A DNA stretch of 52,204 bases from Caldithrix abyssi (GTDB taxonomy: Bacteria; Calditrichota; Calditrichia; Calditrichales; Calditrichaceae): contig DRQG01000085.1 in the NCBI GenBank assembly GCA_011369465.1, positions 1 to 52,204 on the forward strand. The letters are read 5' to 3'. Position 1 is the first letter of the stretch. Each line of letters opens with the position of its first letter. The position numbers and the translations under genes are program-made. This document shows, in pieces, positions 24,981 to 35,264 of this stretch. The notes beneath the pieces were generated by a model. It saw only the letters and a list, made by a program, of their open reading frames with translations, was not told where the DNA came from and did not search any database.

Positions 24981-27900
24981 ATGGGAAGTTTTTTTGTAAG
25001 AAGACCAATAGTTGCAATGGTAATCGCCATTGTGATCACGATTGTTGGTATCATCTCACTTCTCGGATTGCCCATTGAGCAATATCCGGATATCACTCCG
25101 CCAATTGTTCAGGTAAGAGCTTCTTATACGGGGGCAAATGCGGTTAGTGTTGAACAGTCGGTTGCCACGCCGTTGGAACAGCAAATTAACGGCGTTGACA
25201 ATATGATTTATATGAAATCAACCAATGCAAACGATGGAACGATGACGATTGACGTCTCTTTCGAAGTGGGCACCGATCCGGATATGAACACGGTTTTTAC
25301 CCAAAACAGGGTTTCGGCGGCAACGGCAAAATTACCCGAAGAAGTTAAGAGGCTTGGCGTAACAACCGAAAAATCGCTTCCCAATATATTAATGCTAGTT
25401 ACCCTTACTTCCGACGGAAGATTCGGACAAAATTTTCTCGGCAATTACGCTCTGATAAACATCAAAGATATTTTAGCCCGCATAAAGGGTATCGGACGGG
25501 TAAATGTCCTTGGAGCAAGCGACTATTCCATGCGCATCTGGATCCGGCCGGACCGTTTGGCGCAATTAAACATTACGGTTCCGGAAATCATTCGGGCCGT
25601 GCGCGAACAAAATGTTATCGTACCCGGAGGAAAATTCGGCGCTGAGCCGGCACCGCCGGGAACCGAATTTACCTATACGGTGCGTTTGCCCGAAAGATTG
25701 CAAACGGAAAAGGAATTCGGAGAGATTGTCGTTCGGACCAATGAAAGCGGTTCACAGGTAAAAATAAAAGATATCGCCAGAGTTGAATTAGGTGTGGAAA
25801 CCTATAATGCCTTCACCCGTCTTAACGGAAAAGAGGCTTCCGTTATCGCCATTTATCAGGCGCCCGGATCCAATGCTGTTGAGCTGGCTGAGCAAGTTAA
25901 TTCGACGATGAAAGAGCTTTCCCAATCTTTCCCGGAAGGAATTACTTACGACATCTCGCTGGACGCCACAAAACCCATCACGGCCGGTATCGCTGAAATT
26001 GTGGAAACGCTCTTCATTGCTCTGCTTCTGGTTGTGCTGGTTGTGTTTATTTTTATTCAGGACTGGCGGGCAACCTTAATACCGACCATAGCCATTCCCG
26101 TTTCTTTACTCGGCGCTTTCATTCTTTTTCCTATGCTGGGGTTTACGGTTAATGTACTCTCCCTGCTCGGGCTTGTGCTGGCCATTGGAATTGTGGTTGA
26201 TGACGCCATTGTGGTTGTTGAGGCCGTGCAGGTCAATATTTCCAAAGGAATGAACGCCCGTGAAGCCACCGTAAAAGCAATGCAAGAAGTAACGGCGCCG
26301 GTTATAGCGACTACACTGGTTTTAATTGCCGTTTTTGTACCAACGATGATGATGTCGGGAATTACCGGCAGCTTATATCAGCAATTTGCCATTACAATAA
26401 CCGTCTCAGTAATATTTTCTTCAATCAATGCGCTTTCGTTAAGTCCGGCTCTTTGCGCAACTCTGCTACGCGAGCCAAAACCATACAAAGGTTTTTTAGG
26501 GAAGTTTTTTGATTCTTTCAACAGCTTATTCGCTAAGTCAACAAATGAGTACATGAAAGTTGCCGATAAAACCGCCCGTAATATTAAACGCGGAATTGTT
26601 TTTATCGCCGTTTTGGTTATCGGTACAACTGTGGTCGGGAAATTACTCCCGGGTGGTTTTATCCCGGCGGAAGATATGGGCTATTTATTCGTTAATATCC
26701 AACTTCCGGATGCGGCTTCGTTGCAGAGAACCGACGCCGTTGCAAAAAAAGTTGAAAAAATCATATCGACGCTTCCTGAAGTTGAATATGTAACCACTGC
26801 TTCGGGGTTTAGTTTGCTCTCCGGAAGTATGTCTTCCAACGCCGGTTTTATTTTCATATCACTGAAGGATTGGTCGGAAAGAGATTTGACCGCAGAAGAA
26901 ATAGCCAGAAAATTAAATTCTCTTTTTTCTTCCGGGGTGAACGAAGCCCAGGTTTTTGCCTTTGGCCCTCCGGCCATTCCTGCGCTCGGAAACGGTTCGG
27001 GATTTACCTTTATGCTGCAGGATAAGGGCGGCAACACACCGGACTATCTATCTGAAAACGCTATCAAGTTCATCCAGGCGGCACAAAAACGTCCGGAAGT
27101 AGGCTCCATCTTTACAACCTTCCGCGCCAATGTTCCCCAACGCTATCTGGACATCAACCGGGATAAAACACTCAAAGCCGGCATTTCACTGAATGATATG
27201 TATTCAACCGTCGGCGCGTTTTTAGGCGGCGCATACATCAACGATTTCAACCGTTTTGGCCGTTTGTACAAGGCCTATATTCAGGCGGAACCGGAATACA
27301 GGGTAAACGAAAAAGGTATAAATGCATTTTTCATTAAAAACAAAGACGGAAATAGCGTTCCTCTTTCCGCTTTTATCAGCGTTAAGAACATTCAGGGGCC
27401 CGATTACACAAACCGGTTCAATCTTTACCGCGCCGTTGAGCTAACCGGCGGGCCGGCTGACGGCTATACCTCGGCACAGGTTATGAACGCTCTGGAAGAA
27501 GTCGCTTCGGAAGTTTTACCGGCAGATATGGGCTATGCCTGGAGCAACATGTCCTATCAGGAGAAAAAGGCTTCCGGTTCAGGCGCCATCGTCTTTGTGT
27601 TTTCCTTAATTTTTGTTTTTCTCATTCTGGCCGCGCAGTATGAAAGCTGGTCTATTCCAATATCCATCCTGCTCGGCACGCCGTTCGCAGTATTTGGGGC
27701 GATGGTTTTTCTATGGCTGGCACGATTTTTCAGCATCAGTTATGAAAACAATATTTTTGCCCAGATTTCTCTGGTCATGCTTATCGGTATGGCCGCAAAG
27801 AACGCCATCCTTATCGTAGAATTTGCCAATATTGAATTCCAAAAAGGACTGTCCTTATTTGACTCGGCAATAAAAGCGGCTAAACTGCGCTTCCGTCCGA

Positions 27901-28130
27901 TTCTTATGACGGCGTTTTCTTTTATTTTAGGCGTTCTTCCTCTTGTCGTGGCCTCCGGAGCCGGAGCAGAAGCGCGTAAAATTATGGGAATGGGATTACT
28001 CGGTGGTATGACCGTAGCCACTTTTCTGGGCGTTTTTCTTTACCCGATGCTCTTCATTGCCGTCGGAAAGTTTTTCAAATTTGAACAAAAACGCGCTGCG
28101 GCCGGAACCGTTGAAACGAAATCCGATTAG
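24981..28130 (+). CDS. RND multidrug efflux transporter (AcrB/HAE1 family)
   Basis: A 1049-residue proton-driven pump, the exact size of AcrB. It has twelve expected membrane helices in two halves, each followed by a large periplasmic loop. Proton-relay residues fall at the same numbers as in AcrB: D407 and D408 in GIVVDDAIVVVE and K940 in GMAAKNAILIVEF. Start ATG 24981 is chosen over TTG 24969, which would overlap the adaptor. The family exports hydrophobic drugs, bile-salt-like compounds or solvents from the periplasm and outer leaflet. It forms one operon with the adaptor and outer-membrane factor. No TetR or two-component regulator is adjacent, so control is unknown. Confidence 0.97.
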   Translation: MGSFFVRRPIVAMVIAIVITIVGIISLLGLPIEQYPDITPPIVQVRASYTGANAVSVEQSVATPLEQQINGVDNMIYMKSTNANDGTMTIDVSFEVGTDPDMNTVFTQNRVSAATAKLPEEVKRLGVTTEKSLPNILMLVTLTSDGRFGQNFLGNYALINIKDILARIKGIGRVNVLGASDYSMRIWIRPDRLAQLNITVPEIIRAVREQNVIVPGGKFGAEPAPPGTEFTYTVRLPERLQTEKEFGEIVVRTNESGSQVKIKDIARVELGVETYNAFTRLNGKEASVIAIYQAPGSNAVELAEQVNSTMKELSQSFPEGITYDISLDATKPITAGIAEIVETLFIALLLVVLVVFIFIQDWRATLIPTIAIPVSLLGAFILFPMLGFTVNVLSLLGLVLAIGIVVDDAIVVVEAVQVNISKGMNAREATVKAMQEVTAPVIATTLVLIAVFVPTMMMSGITGSLYQQFAITITVSVIFSSINALSLSPALCATLLREPKPYKGFLGKFFDSFNSLFAKSTNEYMKVADKTARNIKRGIVFIAVLVIGTTVVGKLLPGGFIPAEDMGYLFVNIQLPDAASLQRTDAVAKKVEKIISTLPEVEYVTTASGFSLLSGSMSSNAGFIFISLKDWSERDLTAEEIARKLNSLFSSGVNEAQVFAFGPPAIPALGNGSGFTFMLQDKGGNTPDYLSENAIKFIQAAQKRPEVGSIFTTFRANVPQRYLDINRDKTLKAGISLNDMYSTVGAFLGGAYINDFNRFGRLYKAYIQAEPEYRVNEKGINAFFIKNKDGNSVPLSAFISVKNIQGPDYTNRFNLYRAVELTGGPADGYTSAQVMNALEEVASEVLPADMGYAWSNMSYQEKKASGSGAIVFVFSLIFVFLILAAQYESWSIPISILLGTPFAVFGAMVFLWLARFFSISYENNIFAQISLVMLIGMAAKNAILIVEFANIEFQKGLSLFDSAIKAAKLRFRPILMTAFSFILGVLPLVVASGAGAEARKIMGMGLLGGMTVATFLGVFLYPMLFIAVGKFFKFEQKRAAAGTVETKSD

Positions 28131-28151
28131 AAACTAAAGAGCGGAAATCAA

Positions 28152-29600
28152 ATGATCATTACTTTTATTCCAAAGTTTCAGAAACTGAGTCTTTTATGTA
28201 TTGGTTTCCTTACATTTTTATTAGCAGGCTGTGCAGTAGGTCCAAATTTTAAGAATCCCCAACCGGAAATACCGGAAAAATTCCGCTTTGCAGAAGTACA
28301 AGCGGATTCAATTATAAATCTGGAATGGTGGTCGTTATTTAATGACCCGATTATCGATACGCTGGTAAACGAAGCTTTAAATAACAACAAAGATATATTA
28401 GTGGCTGTAGCCCGGATAGAGGAAGCCCGCGCGGCATTGGGATTCACCAAAGCGGATATATTTCCGAAACTTGATATTCAGGGCGGCGCATCACGCGGAA
28501 ATTCCATCGGCTCGTTTCAATTTCCCAATACGACAAACAATTTTTATATTTCGCCCGTACTCAGCTGGGAGATCGATTTTTGGGGTAAATTCCGCCGGGC
28601 CAACGAATCCGCCAGAGCGGAAATGCTTGCTTCCGAATATTCTTTACGCACCATTCAGATCGGCTTAATATCCGAAGTGATCAGCACGTATTTTCTTCTT
28701 TTGGATTATTCACACCGATTGGAGATAGCCAAACGAACCTTGCAAACCAGAATTGACGGTCTGGACATTATTCGTCAAAGATTTGAACGGGGCATCATTC
28801 CCGAGATCGATTTAAATCAGGCCCAAATTCAAAAGGAAATTGCCGAAGCCGCGGTCCCTTTCTTTGAGCGGGCAAAAACATACACGGAAAACGCGCTGCG
28901 CATTTTGCTAGGCAGAAATCCCGGGATAGTCGAAAAAAACATGGCGTTTTTCAATGAGGTTACCCCCCCGGAGATTCCAATTGGTATTCCTTCCACCATT
29001 TTGGAACGCCGGCCCGACGTGATCCGGGCAAAATATCAATTGATGGCGCAAAACGCAAAGATTGGCGTTGCCATAGCCAGGCGATTTCCTTCGATCAGCC
29101 TTACCGGTTTAGCGGGTTTTGCCAGCAGCGAGCTATCGACCCTGACTGACCAGGATCTCGGTTGGTCCCTCTCCGGCGATCTTTTCGGGCCTATTTTCAA
29201 CTTCAATAAAAACATCGCCCGCGTGGAGATTGAGGAAGCGCGGACCAAACAGGCTTTGTACAATTATGAAAAGACTGTCTTGAATTCCTTAAGAGATGTG
29301 GAAAACGCGCTGATTGAGGTGAAAACCTATAAGCAGGAACTTGAGGCCAAAGAAAGGCAGTTTAAGGCCGCAAAAAATGCCGAAACGCTTTCAAGACAGC
29401 GATACGACAAAGGAGTTACAAGCTATTTGGAAGTTTTGGAAGCCGAGCGTTCTTCATTTGACGCCGAGCTTCAGCTCACAGAGGTTCGTGATAATTATTT
29501 TAAGGCTTACGTAAAACTCTATAAAGCCCTCGGCGGCGGCTGGATTACCCAAAAAGAGAAGGCCGAAGCCGAGAGAACACAGCAGGAAAAACCGGAATAA
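28152..29600 (+). CDS. Outer-membrane efflux lipoprotein (NodT/OprM family)
   Basis: A 482-residue TolC-like channel of the lipid-anchored class: signal peptide with lipobox LAGC (C27), then the family opening AVGPNFKNPQPEIPEKFRF and WWSLFNDPIID. It has two internal repeats of long helices with the expected ARIEEARAALG and RYDKGVTSYLEVLEAERS motifs, the latter near the C-terminus. It trimerises to form the outer-membrane duct of the tripartite pump. It is 21 bases downstream of the pump gene. Completes a self-contained efflux system. Confidence 0.95.
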   Translation: MIITFIPKFQKLSLLCIGFLTFLLAGCAVGPNFKNPQPEIPEKFRFAEVQADSIINLEWWSLFNDPIIDTLVNEALNNNKDILVAVARIEEARAALGFTKADIFPKLDIQGGASRGNSIGSFQFPNTTNNFYISPVLSWEIDFWGKFRRANESARAEMLASEYSLRTIQIGLISEVISTYFLLLDYSHRLEIAKRTLQTRIDGLDIIRQRFERGIIPEIDLNQAQIQKEIAEAAVPFFERAKTYTENALRILLGRNPGIVEKNMAFFNEVTPPEIPIGIPSTILERRPDVIRAKYQLMAQNAKIGVAIARRFPSISLTGLAGFASSELSTLTDQDLGWSLSGDLFGPIFNFNKNIARVEIEEARTKQALYNYEKTVLNSLRDVENALIEVKTYKQELEAKERQFKAAKNAETLSRQRYDKGVTSYLEVLEAERSSFDAELQLTEVRDNYFKAYVKLYKALGGGWITQKEKAEAERTQQEKPE

Positions 29601-29709
29601 AATGCAGCTTACAGTTGCATTGCTGTTAAGTGATTGCGAATTACAGACTTCATATAAAAAATATGTATTATTTCCTGCCAGGATGTCTTCCGGCTTCGGA
29701 CGTGTTCCC

Positions 29710-30897
29710 TTACGGAATGCAATTCAAAGCCTGATCCAGATCCGCAATCAACTCATCTGCATCTTCGATGCCCACCGAGAGGCGTACCAGGCCGTCGGTG
29801 ATATGCGCTTTGAGGCGTTCTTCACGCGGCATAATGGCGTGGGTCATGGATGCCGGATGCTGGATCAGCGTTTCCACCCCGCCCAGACTCACCGCCAGTT
29901 GGCACAGCTTCACATTGTTCATCACCGCTTTGCCGCCTTCCACACCGCCAACCACATCAAAACTGATCATACCGCCCGGCCCGCTCATCTGTTTTTTGGC
30001 TAATTCATACTGCGGATGCGATTTTAAACCGGGAAACACCACATGTTCCACTTTGGAATGATTTTCAAGAAATTCGGCAATCTTTTGCGCGTTTTTATTA
30101 TGGATAGTCATGCGCGCCGCCAGCGTTTTAATCCCGCGGTGTACTAAAAAGGAATTCATCGGGTCCAGAACGCCGCCTAACAGATTGAGCGTTTTGCGCA
30201 GAATTTTATAATTTTCTTCATCTTTGGCCACAATCATTCCCGCCACTACATCGGCATGACCGTTGAGAAATTTGGTCATGCTATGCACAACCACATCGGC
30301 GCCAAAGTGAAACGGTTTCTGCAGAACCGGGCTGGAAAAGGTGTTATCCACAACCAGCAAGGCATCATGAGAATGCGCAATCTGTGCCGCCGCCTGAAGG
30401 TCGGAGATGACCAGCGTCGGATTCCCCGGTGTTTCGATATATATCATCTTGGTATTTTCTTTTACAGCGGCCCGAATCGCTTCCGTATTTGAGGTATCCA
30501 CAAATGAGGTCTCCACGCCATATTTACGGAATACAGTGGCCAGCAGGGTTGTAGTGGGACCGTACACCGCTTCCGAGCAGACCACATGGTCGCCCTGCTG
30601 CAAATAAGCGGTGAACACCGTATGAATGGCGGCCATTCCGCTGGCGGTAGCCAGACCTTTATGCCCCTCTTCCAACTGGGCCACAGCGTCTTCCAGAGCC
30701 GTTACGGTTGGATTGCCCATACGTGTGTAAATATAACCGTCTCCGCTTCCGGCAAACAGGCTGGCGCCATGATCGGCGTCATGGAATTTAAAGGTAGATG
30801 TTTGATAAATGGGCGGCACGACGGCCAGATGTTCGTTATCGGAAATACCGGCATGCACACTTTTGGTGTCATCCGTGTATTGTTTTGCCTTATCCAT
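29710..30897 (-). CDS. PLP-dependent Cys/Met metabolism enzyme (gamma-lyase/synthase family)
   Basis: A 395-residue fold-type I PLP enzyme. ATG at 30897 is chosen because GGAGGA precedes it; a longer frame is unlikely. Motifs: YTRMGNPT near the N-terminus, ATASGMAAIHT for phosphate binding, YIETPGNPTL, VVDNTFSSPVLQKP and the Schiff-base Lys K209 in HSMTKFLNGH, followed by GGVETL near the C-terminus. The family includes cystathionine gamma-synthase, cystathionine gamma-lyase, methionine gamma-lyase and O-acetylhomoserine sulfhydrylase. The residue after YG in the active-site loop (YGPTT) is not the Cys-containing YGCT of classical methionine gamma-lyase, so substrate is left open. It is convergent with the efflux operon, with no clear terminator between. 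Confidence 0.92.
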   Translation of the reverse strand: MDKAKQYTDDTKSVHAGISDNEHLAVVPPIYQTSTFKFHDADHGASLFAGSGDGYIYTRMGNPTVTALEDAVAQLEEGHKGLATASGMAAIHTVFTAYLQQGDHVVCSEAVYGPTTTLLATVFRKYGVETSFVDTSNTEAIRAAVKENTKMIYIETPGNPTLVISDLQAAAQIAHSHDALLVVDNTFSSPVLQKPFHFGADVVVHSMTKFLNGHADVVAGMIVAKDEENYKILRKTLNLLGGVLDPMNSFLVHRGIKTLAARMTIHNKNAQKIAEFLENHSKVEHVVFPGLKSHPQYELAKKQMSGPGGMISFDVVGGVEGGKAVMNNVKLCQLAVSLGGVETLIQHPASMTHAIMPREERLKAHITDGLVRLSVGIEDADELIADLDQALNCIP

Positions 30898-31029
30898 TTT
30901 TCCTCCGCAGCTTTGTTTTCGTTTATTTTTATCAACAAGGCAATATAAGGAAAAAAACAATTGGATTAAACAACGGAAAGCTTATTTTGGACAGTTGTAA
31001 AGAAGGATAAGAAACAAAATGATTCCGAT

Positions 31030-31344
31030 TTATATATACGGGTTATTTCGTTTCTTTGATAGATTTTGGTTATGCCGTATAAGCAGCCACAATCCCAGGC
31101 CGATAAGCAGAAACGGCAGCAAAAGAGCGGCTAAAACCACAGGAACAGCAAGTAAGCTGAGCAAACCGCCTATAACACCCAGAGGAACAAGAACAAAAAC
31201 GACCAACAAAGTGGAAAGGGTAATAGCCAACAGTTTAAAAGGAAGGGCCAGCAGCCAGATACCGGCGTGGAAAAAAACGGCGAAGAGTTTAAGAATGAGA
31301 TAGGCAATCAAAATGATCAATACAATTGAAATAATTTCCATCAT
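31030..31344 (-). CDS. Small integral membrane protein
   Basis: A 104-residue, extremely hydrophobic protein with probably three to four membrane segments (about 3-22, 25-50, 52-75, 70-92) and a short basic cytoplasmic tail rich in Asn and Lys. GAGGGA lies directly before the tandem ATG-ATG, so the second Met (31341) may be the true start. I recognise no family and no functional motif. It is upstream of and co-directional with the PLP enzyme, but the 130-base gap makes an operon uncertain. Confidence 0.65.
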   Translation of the reverse strand: MMEIISIVLIILIAYLILKLFAVFFHAGIWLLALPFKLLAITLSTLLVVFVLVPLGVIGGLLSLLAVPVVLAALLLPFLLIGLGLWLLIRHNQNLSKKRNNPYI

Positions 31345-31414
31345 TCCCTCTTAAATTTGATTCACTATATTTTTCATTACGCAAAATTTAAAAGAAGGAT
31401 TCAATTTATGCTAA

Positions 31415-34400
31415 TTATTTCAACAAAATAATTTTCCGCGCTTTGCTGTACCCATTTTCTGAGATAAAACGTACGATATACAAACCGCTGGGATAACCTG
31501 CGGCATCCCACACCGCTTTATAACTGCCGGGTTTGCTCTTACCGGCAAACAAGGTAGCTACTTTTTGCCCTAAAACATCGTAAACGCTTAGTTCTACCCG
31601 CACAGACGATTTTTGAATTGATCCGACGCTATAACGGATTGTAGTTTTGGGATTAAACGGATTGGGATAATTGGGCAATAATTCAAACACCACTGGCAGG
31701 TCATTCAGCTCAGTTTCTATGCTTAACGGCGCTTCAACGATAACCAGCAGGGAATCCGAGGCCGTGGCCATACTGTCGTCCTGCACGCCTATGTACAGCC
31801 AGCTCTGCCCGCGGAAATTCTCGTCCGCAGAGAGTATGATAGCGTATGTTGAATCTTTTAAAGTTATTAAAATGGAATCGTTGGATACGCCGTACATGTA
31901 AAACAGCTCTTTGGGCGGGGTTTCAACATCGGTTACGTAGCGCCAGGTTTCCAGCGTAATGCTGCTATCGGCCCGGAAACGCAGGGTATCGGGCAGGGTA
32001 TCCAAAATTTCCGGCGCGTCATTAACCGACCTGATGGTCACCACAAATGTATCGGCGGCGCTCAGCCCGTACGGGTCCGTGGCCGTGAGAATATATTCCG
32101 CCTGTCCGAAAAAATTGTCCTCTGCTCGTACAAACAGTGAATCACCGCTGCGACGAATTGAAATTTGCGGGTTGTTCCCCTGGTATGTATAGATCAGCGT
32201 ATCGGCGCTGTCGGGATCGGTAAACACCTCCGCGAAATACAGCAAGAAATGTTCGCCGCTGTCCTCGGCAAAAGAGGTATCGGGCAGCGGATGTATGACC
32301 CGTGGCGCGTTTTCCACCAAAATATAATCTTCACGTATTTTCTCGCTGCTGCCCAGCGGACCAAAAATGGTAAGCTGCACTGTAAATTGGCCGTCTTCAC
32401 TATAAACGTGTTCCGGATTTTGCGCGATGCTGGAATCGCCGTCGCCAAAATACCAGATGAGACTATCCACCTCGCCCACCGATTCGTTGGTAAAGCGCAC
32501 GGCAAGGGGTTTTTCTCCGATGGTTACATCGGCCGTAAAATCGGCGATCAGCTCGCTGAATTCGTAAGCGCCCATATCAACCACCGAGTTACCATCATTG
32601 TTACCGTCATACACGCGGGGTTTTCCGGCCAGGTCGGTTTGCGGCAGGGTAACCAGAGCGTTGTCCATCGTGCCGGAGTCTATGGCGGGTGAAGCGCTTT
32701 TTAAAGCATAAGGATGCTCGCCATCGCCTGCAAAGGCAGGGTTCTGCCCCAACCGGTTTCCGCCGCCGTTTACAACCTTGGGATTTAAAAAGGACTTACT
32801 GAACAGAGAATAAATCACATTTGGCGCGCTGGCGTCGCCGGATTCAAAATCAAAATCGTTGGCATTGCCGCTGAAGATACAATTGGTTACATACGGACTG
32901 GCTTCGTTGCAATAGATGCCGTCTGCGCTGTTGTTCACAATGGTATTGTTCATAATTTGCGGACTAAGATGGTCCAGCAGGACGCCCTGTTCATTATCCG
33001 CAATTAAGTTATTGGTAATTTCGATTAAACCCGTGCAATAAATGCCCACGGTATTCCTGCTGATGCGGTTATTCACAACCTGGGTCTGAGCGTAGCCGCT
33101 GGAATTGAAAATACCGTAACGGGTATTATTCTCGATAAGATTGCGTTCAATCTGACAATAGGTGATCGTTTCTACGGCAATACCGTCCCGGCCGTTTTGA
33201 TGGATATGGTTGTTTTTCACTACAGGTTGATTCTTCCCATCGGCGTTTGTGAAGAGCAAGCCATTGTTTCCATTACCGGAGATGTTGTTGGATTGTATGC
33301 GCGGCGCCGACCGGCCATCTATATGAATCCCGCTACCACCGTTTTGATTCAGGCGGGAATGTTCCAAAAGCAAACCGGCGCCTGTGACCGACACCGCTCC
33401 CTCAAAACCGAGCGAATCGAGCAGCGAATCACAATACGAAGCGTATTCAATCGCTGTATATCTTAAAATGCTGCTGTCTGTAAGGCCGCCGTTTAAGAAC
33501 AAGATTCCCCAATGGCCGCTCTCGCCGTCGCGGGTAAAATGAATGCTGTCGCTTTCCGTTCCTTCTGCCAGCAGCCGCCCGTCCACACGCAACATACCCA
33601 GATCGAAATCCGGCGATGTATAAACATGGTTGCCGCCTGTGGCAAAGCGCACCTCCACACCGGGCTCAATAACCAGTAGAGAATCCGCGGGCACCAGGGC
33701 TTCTCCGCGCACTACAAAAGGACTGTACTCTTTTGTCCATGTGCCAAAAACCCGTTTTCCGTCCGGTATGATGGTTTTATCGCTGATGATAAAAGTGGTA
33801 TCGCTTTGATCCGCTAAAGACGGATCGGCGGCATTGCTGACCCGGACGAGACACTGCTCGGACAGTTCATTAGGAATCAACCAATCATATCCGCCGCTGC
33901 CCGGCTGCCCGCCGGCAAGAGCCAGCCAGTTTTGGCCGTTGTCCACGCTGTATTCCAGATCGACCGAAGCGACATTGCTTTGCCAGCGGATCGTCTGCGT
34001 GGTACCTATTTTCCAGGATTCCCAGCCGTTGGGTACGGTAAGCCGCAAATAGCTGCCGGCAAATTCATAGGCGCCCATATCGATGCGATCGTAAAGGATT
34101 CTTTCCGTCCCCGCCGCGTCCACTGCGGGCAGCCCCAGTCCGCTGGTATCCGCCGTACCGGCATTGATGGCAAACGAATTGGAGCGCAAGCTGTAGTCAT
34201 CGGAGGCCGTATCGGCGAAGAAAGGATCAATAGCCGTTATATTCCCCCCTTCGTTGGCAACGCCTTCCGCAGGCAATGCTTCTTCAGCCAACAGGCTGAA
34301 AGATAGGGACACCGTAGAGGTCAGATTGCTTTCCAGAGAGGTTTGGTTGCCCCAAAAAACGGAATTGATGACATGAGAAACCGCGTTGTACCCGGCGTTG

Positions 34401-35044
34401 TAACCGGTACTTCTGTTGTTGGCTATGGTGCAATTGGTTACTTGCAGATCACAGTAATTGGTTGCCATAATGCCGTTATCATTATCGGTAAGCAGGCAAT
34501 TTTGCAGAAGAGGACCGGCGGAATTGGCAAACACACCGTCGTAGGCGTTATGCACTATTTTACAATTGCGCAATGTTACATAATTTTCGTTCAAAGAGAC
34601 CGCCCCGTTGTATTCTACCCAGTCGTTTATATGCAGCACCCGCGAAGCATATTCGATACGGCAGTACTCGAGAAGCGATGAGGAATCGGCCGTGGAATGA
34701 AAATAGAGGATGCCCCAGTTGCCGCTGTCCCCGTCGCGCGTAAAAACGACGGGTTGATCGGCTGTTCCGCTGGCTGTTAAACCGCCTTCCACCCGTAAAA
34801 AGCCCAGATCGAAAGCAGGGTTCAAATAATCGGCTTCCGTTCCGGTTTTGAAGCGTACCTCCACCCCGGCCTCTATTCGCAGAATGGAATCGGCCGGTAC
34901 GACCGCTTCACCCTCGATAATATACGGCGATTGAGCTGCTGACCAGATGCCGTACACCTGACTTCCGTCAGGAATATAGGTTTGGGCCTGTACGGCCGTC
35001 ATACAAAAAATAATCATCCACAGAGCGTTTCGCATCGATTTCAT
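31415..35044 (-). CDS. Large beta-helix/PKD surface protein with T9SS sorting domain
   Basis: A 1209-residue exported protein; Met at 35044 begins a signal peptide ending AVQA, followed by QTYIPDG. Two homologous blocks each start with an IPDG-x-x-V-x-G element and contain right-handed beta-helix repeats (about 25-330 and 425-830), for example LRNCKIVHNAYDGVFAN and SRNTVGIYCTG. A PKD-like domain follows (about 835-920, with WYFGDGDSS), then cadherin-like or tandem Ig modules (about 930-1115) and the T9SS tail from NYPNPFNPKTT to KIILLK. Beta-helix blocks suggest carbohydrate binding or a passive stalk; pectate-lyase-type catalytic residues are not evident. It is probably displayed on or released from the outer membrane. 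Upstream Met at 35056 is a possible start but has no ribosome binding site. Confidence 0.87.
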   Translation of the reverse strand: MKSMRNALWMIIFCMTAVQAQTYIPDGSQVYGIWSAAQSPYIIEGEAVVPADSILRIEAGVEVRFKTGTEADYLNPAFDLGFLRVEGGLTASGTADQPVVFTRDGDSGNWGILYFHSTADSSSLLEYCRIEYASRVLHINDWVEYNGAVSLNENYVTLRNCKIVHNAYDGVFANSAGPLLQNCLLTDNDNGIMATNYCDLQVTNCTIANNRSTGYNAGYNAVSHVINSVFWGNQTSLESNLTSTVSLSFSLLAEEALPAEGVANEGGNITAIDPFFADTASDDYSLRSNSFAINAGTADTSGLGLPAVDAAGTERILYDRIDMGAYEFAGSYLRLTVPNGWESWKIGTTQTIRWQSNVASVDLEYSVDNGQNWLALAGGQPGSGGYDWLIPNELSEQCLVRVSNAADPSLADQSDTTFIISDKTIIPDGKRVFGTWTKEYSPFVVRGEALVPADSLLVIEPGVEVRFATGGNHVYTSPDFDLGMLRVDGRLLAEGTESDSIHFTRDGESGHWGILFLNGGLTDSSILRYTAIEYASYCDSLLDSLGFEGAVSVTGAGLLLEHSRLNQNGGSGIHIDGRSAPRIQSNNISGNGNNGLLFTNADGKNQPVVKNNHIHQNGRDGIAVETITYCQIERNLIENNTRYGIFNSSGYAQTQVVNNRISRNTVGIYCTGLIEITNNLIADNEQGVLLDHLSPQIMNNTIVNNSADGIYCNEASPYVTNCIFSGNANDFDFESGDASAPNVIYSLFSKSFLNPKVVNGGGNRLGQNPAFAGDGEHPYALKSASPAIDSGTMDNALVTLPQTDLAGKPRVYDGNNDGNSVVDMGAYEFSELIADFTADVTIGEKPLAVRFTNESVGEVDSLIWYFGDGDSSIAQNPEHVYSEDGQFTVQLTIFGPLGSSEKIREDYILVENAPRVIHPLPDTSFAEDSGEHFLLYFAEVFTDPDSADTLIYTYQGNNPQISIRRSGDSLFVRAEDNFFGQAEYILTATDPYGLSAADTFVVTIRSVNDAPEILDTLPDTLRFRADSSITLETWRYVTDVETPPKELFYMYGVSNDSILITLKDSTYAIILSADENFRGQSWLYIGVQDDSMATASDSLLVIVEAPLSIETELNDLPVVFELLPNYPNPFNPKTTIRYSVGSIQKSSVRVELSVYDVLGQKVATLFAGKSKPGSYKAVWDAAGYPSGLYIVRFISENGYSKARKIILLK

Positions 35045-35187
35045 ATTATGTTCCATTTGTTTGTTTTATCAGAAAAAAAGGAAAGTGCTTAAATAATACG
35101 AAATATAAAAATACTATACTTTGATCTATTTGGCAACGGCAGGAATAAATATGACTATTTTTATCCAAAATAAATACGACATCCGAA

Positions 35188-35216
35188 CGCTTCCATCGTT
35201 TAAAGCGATGGAAGCG
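35188..35216. repeat. Hairpin 1: 11-base perfect inverted repeat
   Basis: CGCTTCCATCG pairs with CGATGGAAGCG around the 7-base loop TTTAAAG. GC-rich in AT-rich surroundings. Lies 48 bases before a second, unrelated hairpin. Confidence 0.8.
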
Positions 35217-35264
35217 AGTTTGTATCCTATTAAATATGCCTTCCCGTTCAGGCAGGTTTATAAA

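Noticed and set aside
29602-30003. A 133-codon plus-strand frame directly after the efflux operon
   Set aside because: Most of it is antisense to the well-conserved PLP enzyme, and its translation has no family resemblance.
29710-30897. Naming the PLP enzyme methionine gamma-lyase
   Set aside because: The active-site loop lacks the Cys of classical methionine gamma-lyases, and family members cannot be separated safely by eye.
32165-32692. A 175-codon plus-strand frame
   Set aside because: Lies antisense within the beta-helix/PKD gene and reads as a shadow of its codon bias.
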